A DNA stretch of 7,880 nt. It comes from Leptospira ellisii. GTDB lineage: Bacteria > Spirochaetota > Leptospiria > Leptospirales > Leptospiraceae. Where the stretch lies: the NCBI RefSeq assembly GCF_002811955.1, contig NZ_NPEF01000132.1, positions 1 to 7,880 on the forward strand, read 5' to 3'. Within the stretch, counting starts at the first letter, position 1, and the number at the start of each line of letters is the position of its first letter. The notes under the pieces are model-generated. The model was not told the DNA's origin. It did not search any database and worked only from the letters and a program-made list of their open reading frames with translations. The position numbers were made by a program, and so were the translations under genes. Shown piece after piece: positions 1-7,258 of the stretch.

Positions 1-263
<263 letters not shown>

Positions 264-304
264 AGTCTTTCAGACTGTTCGAAACACGGGTAAAGTCAAG
301 GTTT

Positions 305-1237
305 TTGAAGGAAAATTCGAATTTGAAAGAATCGGAAATCATCCGTACTCTCTATTCCCCCGAAAACGTCCAAACGGACGATTGTTATTTCGATGCGCAG
401 GAAGGTCGGATCTACACGACCGATACGATCTGCGAAGGAACCCATTTTAGAATCGATTGGAGCGGCCCTTCCGAAATTGCCCGCAAACTCGTGGAGGTCA
501 ACGTTTCCGATATCGCCGCAGCCGGGGGAGTTCCCACAAAAGCCTTCTTTAACTTCGGACTCAGCCCTTTCTGTTCCCGGAAAGAATGGCTTTTGCCCTT
601 TGCGGCCTCCCTGCGAGACCGACTTTCTTCATACGGAATTTCACTCTGCGGAGGCGACACATACCGTTCGTCCTCCCTCAACCTTACGCTCACTCTTGTC
701 GGAACGGCGACCTTTCCTTGGAAACGTTCCGGCGGGAACAAGGGGGAATTTCTGTATCTTTCCGGATCCGTAGGTCTTTCCCGCTTGGGTTATAAAATCC
801 TAAAGCAGTCCGTCGTAATTCCGGAATCCGAATCCGTCCGAAGCGCCGCATTGGAGCGACATCTTTCTCCGACCGCAAGACTCGGACTCGCGTCGGAACT
901 CCGTAAGAAGTTTAGAATTTCTGCATGTATGGATTTAACCGACGGATTGTTGCAGGACCTTCCGAAACTCGCCGCGTCTTCCGGCGTCGGCTTGAGGATC
1001 GACCTGGGAACGATACCTCTTCCGAAGAACGTTTCCCCTTTTCTGCGTCTGGAAGAGGCGCTCGGATCGGGAGAGGAATTGGAACTCCTCTTTTTGAGTC
1101 CGGACCTCCTCCCTAATACGTTAGACGAAATTCCGATTACAAAAATCGGAGAAGCCGTAGATCCCGACGCAGGCGTCGTCTTTTTGGACGCGGAAATCGA
1201 ACGGAATTTTTCCGACTTAGGCTTCGAACACTTTTAG
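305..1237 (+). CDS. thiL: Thiamine-monophosphate kinase (ThiL)
   Basis: ThiL phosphorylates thiamine monophosphate with ATP to thiamine diphosphate, the last step of cofactor synthesis, in the cytoplasm. The 310-residue product has the family motifs in order: DD at 25-26, TTDT at 38-41, EGTHF at 44-48, NVSDIAAAG at 66-74 (metal and nucleotide site), CGGDT at 115-119, and MDLTDGL at 209-215, followed by the [10 protein letters not shown] segment that usually reads GEDYELLF. The usual DISDGL is DLTDGL here, a conservative S-to-T change that keeps both aspartates. The C-terminal GFEHF ending and the length are normal for the family. No ATG precedes these motifs. The start is TTG, either at 305 (AAGG only 3 nt upstream) or at 323 (GAAGGA at 307-312 with a 10-nt spacer); the second has the better-spaced ribosome site and would shorten the protein by 6 residues. 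No other thiamine gene is visible. Confidence 0.93.
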   Translation: MKENSNLKESEIIRTLYSPENVQTDDCYFDAQEGRIYTTDTICEGTHFRIDWSGPSEIARKLVEVNVSDIAAAGGVPTKAFFNFGLSPFCSRKEWLLPFAASLRDRLSSYGISLCGGDTYRSSSLNLTLTLVGTATFPWKRSGGNKGEFLYLSGSVGLSRLGYKILKQSVVIPESESVRSAALERHLSPTARLGLASELRKKFRISACMDLTDGLLQDLPKLAASSGVGLRIDLGTIPLPKNVSPFLRLEEALGSGEELELLFLSPDLLPNTLDEIPITKIGEAVDPDAGVVFLDAEIERNFSDLGFEHF

Positions 1238-1258
1238 ACGAATCCTCTATCCTCCGGA

Positions 1259-1276
1259 AAGATTTTTAAAAATCTT
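1259..1276. terminator. 18-bp perfect palindrome in convergent gap, possible bidirectional terminator
   Basis: AAGATTTTTAAAAATCTT is its own reverse complement and lies 21 bp after the thiL stop and 38 bp beyond the stop of the opposing lipoprotein gene. An outer pair, CGGAAA at 1255-1260 and TTTCCG at 1286-1291, could form an alternative larger hairpin followed closely by T-rich sequence. The position between convergent genes suits a two-way terminator, but the stem is very AT-rich and would be weak as a hairpin, so this is a positional inference. Confidence 0.4.
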
Positions 1277-1314
1277 ACCTTCGTTTTTCCGAACGGAATG
1301 ATTTTCGACCGTCC

Positions 1315-4263
1315 TCATTGTTCCACGCAATACAATCGTTTCGAATTTCCGCAGGAATCTCCCGTTGCGTCGTCCAAACCCAAAGCGCCCGTTTCATTCG
1401 CGGTTCCGACCGATCCGTTTCCGGCAACGCTCGTAAATCCGGAACAGGAATCGGCCGATGCGCTCCAAACATACGGACCGGTTCCAGTAAGATCGATTCC
1501 GGTCCATACTCCGTCCGCGGCGGTTCCGATTCCGGAAAGCAGAGGGAATGGAAACTTTTTATTGATATCGGTTGTTCCCGTCAAAATGCGGTTATTCGAA
1601 GCCTGAAAATAAGACGTTTTCGATTTTAACGGCCAATCGCTTCCGCCCGGATTCCGCGCCGTCCCCGTCCAAAGAAGCGCCTTATACGTCCCCGTAGCGG
1701 GTTTGTTCCCGTCGCCGTTGCAGAACGCATCCGCGGCTGCGATCACGCTCGCTTCGTCGGTCCCGAAATTTCCGTCGTGAGTCGAGGCCGAAACGAAAAT
1801 TCTCCTGGAGACCGGTACGGGCGGAGTCGCAACAGTGTCGGCTAACGCGATCGGATACGCGGGACAATTGGCGGCATTTCCGAGCGTCGTATTCGTGTTG
1901 CCCGAAGAAGTCGTGTCCCTCCAGGTATATTTATATTCCACACCTAACACGTGATTGGCGCTCGCGGAAGCGGGAAGATCCGTAAATCCGGAATACTTCG
2001 TGAATACCACGTTTCCGCTGATCATCGTATAACTGTAACCGGTCGGATTCGACGTAGTCTGATTTCCGGAAGGTACTAGATTGGCCGCGATAAAATCGGT
2101 TCCGTCGATGTTCCTCGTATCCGCGATCGAATATAATTTCACGCTTCCGGGAGAGATGTTTCCCGTGACCGCGGGCGTTCCGGAGGGGAACAGCGTGGTG
2201 TTCGGATTTCCCGCGAAGTGTGTGGGATTCCAAACCGCGTCGTATCTTCCCAAGGGATATCCGCCTTGGACGGTCACCATATTATCCACGATCGAATTTA
2301 AGAAATTACTGATACTGTTCGAAGTTCCGCAGATGGAAGTCACGCTACCGCCGCTCGCGGAGGCGACATCCTTAAGCGAATAAACCATATCGTCCCGTCC
2401 GAGGTTGTTCGGAGTATTCAAAAGTTGGCTACTTAGGGAAGGGCTTCCGATATTCGCCAAAGTCCTGTAATGCGCCACCTGACCGCTCGTTGCCCATTGT
2501 GTGGAACTAGTGATCTCTCCCTTACAAAAAACCTCCGTCCTTGTATGAAAGTTCGTCAACGTCAAGGAGGAATACGAGCTTGGGTCGATGCTTTTGGAGG
2601 TGTCTATCGTCGCAAAATCGCTGTTTTGCGAATTGAGCGCGACGATTCCGTAGATTTTGGTATTGGCCCGATCCGCGAAAAGATCCAGAAGATTATTTAT
2701 CGATGGGACGCCGCTCGCGCCCGTCGTGGGATTCCTCAGAAAATCAAGAAAATCCGTATACGTCCTTCCTCCGCCTAACACGGGTGTGCCGGTACTTCCC
2801 GCGTTATAATACAAAGGACTCGCCGGAAACGCGACCGAACGGGTGATCGGAAAGGCGTCCGGAGTATCCAAAGGTCCCCAGGGAGTCGCCTGCGTTCCGA
2901 CGCTGTAATTATAACTGTCCCAGTGATTGTACATATCGCCTTCGTCGGTGATGATGATCACCGCGGTCGGAACCGAACCCCTTCCGAGCCCGACTTTTTT
3001 GGTCCATGCGTTCTGATTGCTTCCGTTACAAGGATCCTCCACGGAAACGGAAGAGATCGAACACTTGTCGTTATTCGTCGTCCTTCCGGCTGCGGAACAA
3101 TAAGGCTGCACTGCGGAACAACGGGAACCTCCCGAAGCCGCGTTCATCAAAGCCCTCGTCGCCATAAAAATCGCGGATTCGAACTGACTTCCGTTGTTGC
3201 CGATGGCGTTTAACGTATCGTTGAACGTGGTCCTATCCCCGGAGGACGACACATCCAACCAGTTACCGGAGTCTCCCGACGGAGACTGCAACTTCCAGCT
3301 GTCCGTTGTGATCACGGCGATCCTCGCGTCCAGACCCAAAGTCGAGACGCGATCGAAGAAGGCGACCATCTTCGCCTTGATCGCGGTTTGAATCGGAGTC
3401 ATCGTATCGGAATTGTCGATCACGAAAAGAAAATCCGTCTTGGGAGGCGCCTTGGTTGGAAAAGTTTCCCTCCAAGTGCAACTAACGTTCCTAAGATCGG
3501 GAGGAGAGGAGCCTCCCCCGCCTAAGTTTCCGTCCACGAGAGAAGCGTAAGTATCCCAAGCCCCCGCGCGGACCACGGTAACCTCGTATTTCGTATCGAC
3601 GACTGCCGTACAACTCGTTCCCGTGGCGGTGACCCGAATCGTAACGATGAACGAAGTGTCCGTCGAAGCGCCCGCGGTGATTCCGATCGATTGCGAGGAA
3701 TCGTTGAATATTTTTTTCTGAATTTCATTACGCACCCATTCCGTGCTTCTCGGCTGCGCGGTTTGAAGAATAAAACGCGCCGATTGCATTCCGGCGGTCA
3801 CCGATCCCAAAGTGATTAGACTGTAGGAGGCGAACGTCGGAGTCGGAGGAGGAGATTCCGCGGAAGTGGAATCGTTGGCGAGAAAAGAGAGCAACGTATT
3901 GAGCGCGTTACTCGGACTATAAACGTCCGGCGCCGAACAACTCGAACCTCCGGATTTGGTGACGATAAAACCGGAGATGGACTTATCCCCTCCGTCGTCG
4001 AAGCAGTTTCCGATCGCGAGAATGGAATTGGAGGTTCCGCTCGGACAGGAAGCGACCAAACCAGCAGGAAGATCGATGGGAACTCCGGTCGGGGTTTCGA
4101 ACAGACTCGTAAACTGCTCGCTGATTCCGAACAACGCATAACTTGCGGCGTCGGTCACTTTTTTACAACCGATCGAGAAGAACAAGACCGGAATCCAGAC
4201 ACAAAAAAGAAAAACTTTTGAAACGATTTGAAACGAAAAAAGGGAACGAAATTTATTGATCAT
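1315..4263 (-). CDS. Large lipoprotein with vWA-like domain and C-terminal DUF1554 domain
   Basis: This 982-residue product begins with a lipoprotein signal: basic residues, a hydrophobic stretch at about 11-31, and a relaxed spirochaetal lipobox SIGC with the lipidated cysteine at 33. Residues 34-270 are Ser/Thr/Gly-rich with no family I recognise. A von Willebrand A-like domain starts at about 275: FLFVIDNSDTM carries a D-x-S-x-T form of the MIDAS metal site (D283, S285, T287), and AVIIITDEGD at 434-443 supplies the later strand and aspartate. A long insert with several cysteines separates the two. Residues 660-785 are beta-rich (GSVKLYSIAD and similar). Residues about 818-982 match DUF1554, starting RRIFVSASTHDGNFG, with cysteines at 848, 940, 971 and 979, and ending RLYCVEQ. 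DUF1554 is typical of leptospiral lipoproteins, and I recall it being linked to the endostatin-like Len adhesins. A surface adhesin or binding role is inferred. GGA lies 9 nt upstream of the ATG. The gene is divergent from the OmpA-lipoprotein gene and probably a single unit. Confidence 0.85.
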   Translation of the reverse strand: MINKFRSLFSFQIVSKVFLFCVWIPVLFFSIGCKKVTDAASYALFGISEQFTSLFETPTGVPIDLPAGLVASCPSGTSNSILAIGNCFDDGGDKSISGFIVTKSGGSSCSAPDVYSPSNALNTLLSFLANDSTSAESPPPTPTFASYSLITLGSVTAGMQSARFILQTAQPRSTEWVRNEIQKKIFNDSSQSIGITAGASTDTSFIVTIRVTATGTSCTAVVDTKYEVTVVRAGAWDTYASLVDGNLGGGGSSPPDLRNVSCTWRETFPTKAPPKTDFLFVIDNSDTMTPIQTAIKAKMVAFFDRVSTLGLDARIAVITTDSWKLQSPSGDSGNWLDVSSSGDRTTFNDTLNAIGNNGSQFESAIFMATRALMNAASGGSRCSAVQPYCSAAGRTTNNDKCSISSVSVEDPCNGSNQNAWTKKVGLGRGSVPTAVIIITDEGDMYNHWDSYNYSVGTQATPWGPLDTPDAFPITRSVAFPASPLYYNAGSTGTPVLGGGRTYTDFLDFLRNPTTGASGVPSINNLLDLFADRANTKIYGIVALNSQNSDFATIDTSKSIDPSSYSSLTLTNFHTRTEVFCKGEITSSTQWATSGQVAHYRTLANIGSPSLSSQLLNTPNNLGRDDMVYSLKDVASASGGSVTSICGTSNSISNFLNSIVDNMVTVQGGYPLGRYDAVWNPTHFAGNPNTTLFPSGTPAVTGNISPGSVKLYSIADTRNIDGTDFIAANLVPSGNQTTSNPTGYSYTMISGNVVFTKYSGFTDLPASASANHVLGVEYKYTWRDTTSSGNTNTTLGNAANCPAYPIALADTVATPPVPVSRRIFVSASTHDGNFGTDEASVIAAADAFCNGDGNKPATGTYKALLWTGTARNPGGSDWPLKSKTSYFQASNNRILTGTTDINKKFPFPLLSGIGTAADGVWTGIDLTGTGPYVWSASADSCSGFTSVAGNGSVGTANETGALGLDDATGDSCGNSKRLYCVEQ

Positions 4264-4471
4264 TGAAAGTTCCAGTCTGGATTTGCAAGAAGTTGTTTAC
4301 TTGGACGAAAGAATCCGGATTTACTCCACCTTACGCGCTATTTTTTTCAAGGAAACAATAGATAATCCCGTAAAAATTACGTCGAAAAGGCTAACATTAA
4401 AATGCGACGTTAGGATGATTGATCTTCGCAAACGTATTTTTATTTTAGAATATATTACTATTGGAATCAGA
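4264..4471. promoter_or_regulatory. Divergent intergenic region, AT-rich, probably holds promoters for both flanking genes
   Basis: These 208 bp separate the starts of two outward-reading lipoprotein genes and are clearly more AT-rich than the coding sequence around them. On the plus strand a TAGAAT (4446-4451) resembles a -10 box about 20 bp before the OmpA-lipoprotein ATG, and TTGATC (4419-4424) followed after 16 bp by TATTTT (4441-4446) is a second option. A 6-bp inverted pair, ACGTCG at 4379-4384 and CGACGT at 4405-4410, could be an operator or chance. I see no convincing minus-strand promoter. An open frame does run across this region on the plus strand, but it has no coding character. 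Confidence 0.45.
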
Positions 4472-5299
4472 ATGAAACAAATCCTCTTCCGTCTCCTCAA
4501 TCAGGCGCGAATATTCGAATATTCTGTTTTATTTTACTCGGCCGAATCCGATCCGTCCGCAAACACTCCTCGATCTTCTTCGAAAAAAGCGGTTTGGATC
4601 GTTTGTTCGTGCGCGATGTTGTTGTTTTTCGTTTCGTGTTCCGGTCTCACTTCACGCATGAAGGACTTAAGTAACACTTCCGCGTTCCGAAAATTCTGCG
4701 GCTGCCCTCCGTCCAAGTTGGGAGAACCGCCCGCCGGCGGTTCCCGGGAAGAGGCCTTGGGAAGATTGGAGGAAGGCGCGTTGGACGAATTGGGAACTCC
4801 GAATTATTTGGAGAAGGTCTATTCGGGGATCAAGGCCGACTTCGAATACAGCGGAACCAAATTCGACTCGGTGGCCGACGGCTTGGAAACGAAAGGGATC
4901 GCGTTAAAACGAATCACGGACGAGAACAAAAAATTGCGCGAGATACTTCTTCTCATCGACGGAGACGTTTCGTTTCCCTCCGGTAAGGCTACGCTGACTC
5001 CGGCGGCGCGTCTTTTGATCGAGAAGATCGCGGACGCCATGAACGCCTATCCCGAAACCAAAGTACGCGTCGGAGGACATACCGATAGTGTAGGTTACTT
5101 TTACGCGAATCTCACCTTGAGCAAAGCCAGAGCCAATTCCGTGAAATCGGAGTTATCCAGAAAACACAATCTTCCGGAATCCAGATTCGGAGAAGTGGAC
5201 GGTTATGCGGACAAATTCAAGATCGTCGACACGATGCTCGCGGAACCTAGAAACAGAAGAACCGAAATCTACGTCGGAACGGTTAAATTAGTTCTTTGA
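4472..5299 (+). CDS. OmpA-domain (peptidoglycan-binding) lipoprotein
   Basis: From the ATG at 4472 the product is 275 residues. A hydrophobic segment at about 40-55 ends in the lipobox FVSC (cysteine 56), so it is probably a lipoprotein. The n-region of about 39 residues before the hydrophobic core is unusually long, and no other ATG, GTG or TTG lies between. Residues 157-270 are an OmpA C-terminal domain: DVSFPSGKATLTPAA, then VGGHTDSVG with the diaminopimelate-contacting aspartate at 205, LSKARANSV, and NRRTEIYV with the conserved arginines at 262-263. This domain binds peptidoglycan in the periplasm and anchors the outer membrane to it. The linker at 57-156 has a CGCPP segment and charged, probably helical sequence. 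A GGAA lies about 6 nt before the ATG. The stop overlaps or closely precedes the next gene, which suggests one operon. The frame stays open upstream to 4256, but that extension lacks coding character and overlaps the divergent gene's start. Confidence 0.85.
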   Translation: MKQILFRLLNQARIFEYSVLFYSAESDPSANTPRSSSKKAVWIVCSCAMLLFFVSCSGLTSRMKDLSNTSAFRKFCGCPPSKLGEPPAGGSREEALGRLEEGALDELGTPNYLEKVYSGIKADFEYSGTKFDSVADGLETKGIALKRITDENKKLREILLLIDGDVSFPSGKATLTPAARLLIEKIADAMNAYPETKVRVGGHTDSVGYFYANLTLSKARANSVKSELSRKHNLPESRFGEVDGYADKFKIVDTMLAEPRNRRTEIYVGTVKLVL

Positions 5300-5324
5300 A
5301 CTTTCGAAACAAGACAGCCGCTTT

Positions 5325-5328
5325 AGGA
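5325..5328 (+). promoter_or_regulatory. Ribosome binding site favouring the TTG start at 5338
   Basis: AGGA at 5325-5328 sits 9 nt before the TTG at 5338-5340. No comparable purine-rich site precedes the upstream in-frame TTG at 5296. A start at 5338 also gives a cleaner signal peptide, beginning MKKNHIL. Confidence 0.5.
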
Positions 5329-5337
5329 AAAAATCCA

Positions 5338-6510
5338 TTGAAAAAGAATCATATCCTTTCCGCATTTATAATTCTAATTACGGTGAACTCGAGCGTATTT
5401 GCAGAGAACGAATCGGGAAATTTGGTTACGCCGCCTAATAGCACAAATACGACCGTATCGACGCCTTCTCCTATCGTATCGAAATCCATGGAAAAATATC
5501 TGGATGCCTTCGACCACCGTCTTCAGTTCAGACTGGGGGCGGGTATGGGGGATCTGAGTCCCGCGATTTTGGACGAAACCGGACCTTCGTGGTTCAAAAA
5601 TTCCCTATTTAGACAAACGACCGATCCCGGTGCTCCATTAGCGATTCCTTATACATCCGCCAAAAATCTGGACGTTTTCACCCAACACGCGGATATTTCG
5701 TACGGCTGGAGAAATCGGATCGATCTTTCCCTGAGCCAGGATAGCGTTTCCGGAAAATACGGAAGGGAAAATCCCGCCTCCGTCAATTTTTTTTCTCCGA
5801 GAACGGATCGCTACTACGCTGCGGCTTTCGAGGGAAGACGTCTGATGAATTTCCGCGGGATATCGAGAACATTAAGAATTTCTTATACTCATCCGGTCCT
5901 AAGCTGGTTGATGATCGGACCTTCTTTGGGGATACACCGTTATTCCGAAAGGAACGAAATCAGCTTCGGTTCGTATTCGGTGACCCGCGAAACGGAACCT
6001 TTTCCGAATCAGGTCACGTGGAGCGTCGGGGGAAGCGTAAACGCGGAATATACGATGTCTGGGATCCTGCCCGGTATATTAGTAAAAGCGAAAGTATTTT
6101 CCTGGCTGGAGATCCGTTCCCGTTTGGAACTTCTCAATCGTAAGGGAAATTTTTCCCAATTCGGCTCTCAGATCCTGGATCAGACGTCCGCGACCGGCGC
6201 CAACTCGTTTTACGCCTCTATTCCCGCCTATGTCGGAAACGCCAAGGACACGGGAACCATCTTTATGGCCGAAGCCTCCCTGCGTTATTGCAGATTCAGC
6301 CTGGACATCGGCGTCATTCGGCAGGACATAAAAAGGAAATACGATTCCTACATAGGAGACACGTTAGGCGCTCTTCCGAGAGCGGATTATACCGCGGGAA
6401 GTCAGGCGATCGGCTTTTCAGAGATGTCCTCCACTTATAAACAGACCGTCAACGAAATTTACGTGATGCCGGGCGTTTCCTTTCATATGGAAAACTGGAA
6501 CATCTACTGA
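5338..6510 (+). CDS. Exported outer-membrane beta-barrel-like protein, unknown function
   Basis: Starting at the TTG at 5338 gives 390 residues with a textbook signal peptide: KK at 2-3, a hydrophobic core, and a likely cleavage after VFA at residue 22. The mature part has no hydrophobic helix. It consists of many short alternating polar/hydrophobic segments rich in Tyr, Ser, Arg and Gly, such as DISYGWRNRIDLSLS, RTLRISYTHPVLSWLMIGPSLG, WSVGGSVNAEYTM and WLEIRSRLELL, as expected for outer-membrane beta-strands. The last residues, ending NWNIY, have a terminal aromatic residue consistent with a barrel recognition signal. I do not recognise a named family, so a porin, transporter or structural barrel cannot be told apart. 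A start at TTG 5296 would overlap the OmpA-lipoprotein stop as TTGA and add 14 residues. Either way the two genes are tightly linked, and a partnership between barrel and peptidoglycan anchor is inferred. Confidence 0.75.
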   Translation: MKKNHILSAFIILITVNSSVFAENESGNLVTPPNSTNTTVSTPSPIVSKSMEKYLDAFDHRLQFRLGAGMGDLSPAILDETGPSWFKNSLFRQTTDPGAPLAIPYTSAKNLDVFTQHADISYGWRNRIDLSLSQDSVSGKYGRENPASVNFFSPRTDRYYAAAFEGRRLMNFRGISRTLRISYTHPVLSWLMIGPSLGIHRYSERNEISFGSYSVTRETEPFPNQVTWSVGGSVNAEYTMSGILPGILVKAKVFSWLEIRSRLELLNRKGNFSQFGSQILDQTSATGANSFYASIPAYVGNAKDTGTIFMAEASLRYCRFSLDIGVIRQDIKRKYDSYIGDTLGALPRADYTAGSQAIGFSEMSSTYKQTVNEIYVMPGVSFHMENWNIY

Positions 6511-6515
6511 CGCGT

Positions 6516-7076
6516 TCACCGTTTGGTCCAGGCGACCAGATTCCAGATCAAAGGCGCTCCGTGAAGATATAATCCCGGAAGCCAGATCGGAACCAAAAAT
6601 ACGTCGGGTCGAGTATATGCGAAAAAACCCGCGTATGAAATCAGCGCTTCCGCGGTGGTTCCAGCGACGGCGAGGAGAAGGGAAAAAGCGACTAACGTTC
6701 TTTTTTCTCGGGCCGCGAATATCCGAAACACCCAAACGATCGAATATGCGAACGCCAAAAAATAAGGCCGGGAAGAGAACAATCCGCTCGCGAAATACGC
6801 CCCTCCGAACCAGAGAATTCCGAAAAAAAGATTCCGAAGTTCGAAGACTTCCTTTTCCTTTTTGAAGAACACCGCGCCGATATACATTAAGAAAGTTGCA
6901 AGAACGAATTGGGGTGCAACCCACCACGCCTGTCCCCACGGTCCCTTGTGGAAGTATTTGAGCACGTCGAATTGAACGTGGATCTGATCGCAGGCCGCCA
7001 AACCGATTCCTCCGGAAACGATCAGCAGAAGCAGTTTTTTAGGATTTTGCGTTAAGGACGAAAGGGTGAATGCCAT
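6516..7076 (-). CDS. Six-helix membrane protein resembling the INSIG family
   Basis: The 186-residue product has about six hydrophobic helices (roughly 14-30, 51-70, 82-100, 104-120, 127-146 and 162-180), so it is an inner-membrane protein. Two motifs stand out against eukaryotic INSIG sequences as I remember them: AWWVAPQF at 50-57 against the INSIG AWWVPP, and YTRPDVFLVPIWLPGLYLHG at 154-173 against INSIG YTSPDFLYVRSWLP followed by a glycine-rich helix. Length, helix number and motif spacing also agree. INSIG proteins sense sterols in eukaryotes, and a mycobacterial homologue has been crystallised and reported to bind a diacylglycerol-like lipid, so a lipid-binding role is possible but inferred. 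Bacterial DUF families with a similar WLP-containing last helix are an alternative. A strong ribosome site, GGAGAAGG (complement of 7084-7091), lies 7 nt upstream of the ATG. Its stop is 5 bp from the convergent barrel gene, and it is divergent from the hydrolase gene. Confidence 0.65.
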   Translation of the reverse strand: MAFTLSSLTQNPKKLLLLIVSGGIGLAACDQIHVQFDVLKYFHKGPWGQAWWVAPQFVLATFLMYIGAVFFKKEKEVFELRNLFFGILWFGGAYFASGLFSSRPYFLAFAYSIVWVFRIFAAREKRTLVAFSLLLAVAGTTAEALISYAGFFAYTRPDVFLVPIWLPGLYLHGAPLIWNLVAWTKR

Positions 7077-7258
7077 GGTAAAACCTTCTCCGGGGAGTTC
7101 CTACGAATTGGAGAAATCGCGGGAAGAACCCATAATCTCCGTAGCGATCGTTACAGAGGTCTGCGGAATTGACAACCCGTTTTTATGAATACTTTTTTCT
7201 TGCAGGAAGGCTTCGCACCGATTGAATTGTTCCATTCGAACTGAGAGGGAATAGATAC
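7077..7258. promoter_or_regulatory. Divergent intergenic region between INSIG-like and hydrolase genes
   Basis: These 182 bp must carry the promoters for both outward-reading genes. A perfect -35 hexamer, TTGACA, lies at 7169-7174 on the plus strand, about 85 bp before the hydrolase ATG, but the sequence 16-18 bp downstream (ACTTTT and overlapping hexamers near 7191-7197) is a poor -10. GAGAGGGAA just before the hydrolase ATG is its ribosome site. I see no strong minus-strand promoter and no clear operator repeat. Confidence 0.4.

Noticed and set aside
4379..4410. Inverted repeat ACGTCG/CGACGT as a riboswitch or terminator stem
   Set aside because: It has only 6 paired bases with a 20-base loop and no T-tract, so it is not enough to call an RNA structure; it is kept only as a remark in the intergenic entry.
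4256..4471. In-frame upstream extension of the OmpA lipoprotein to a TTG at 4256
   Set aside because: It overlaps the start codon of the divergent lipoprotein gene, is AT-rich, has no coding character or ribosome site, and would put the signal peptide over 100 residues into the protein.
6418..6939. 173-residue minus-strand open frame overlapping the INSIG-like gene and the barrel gene end
   Set aside because: Arg/Ser/Phe-rich composition is typical of an off-frame shadow. The overlapping 6516-7076 frame has helices, family motifs and a strong ribosome site.
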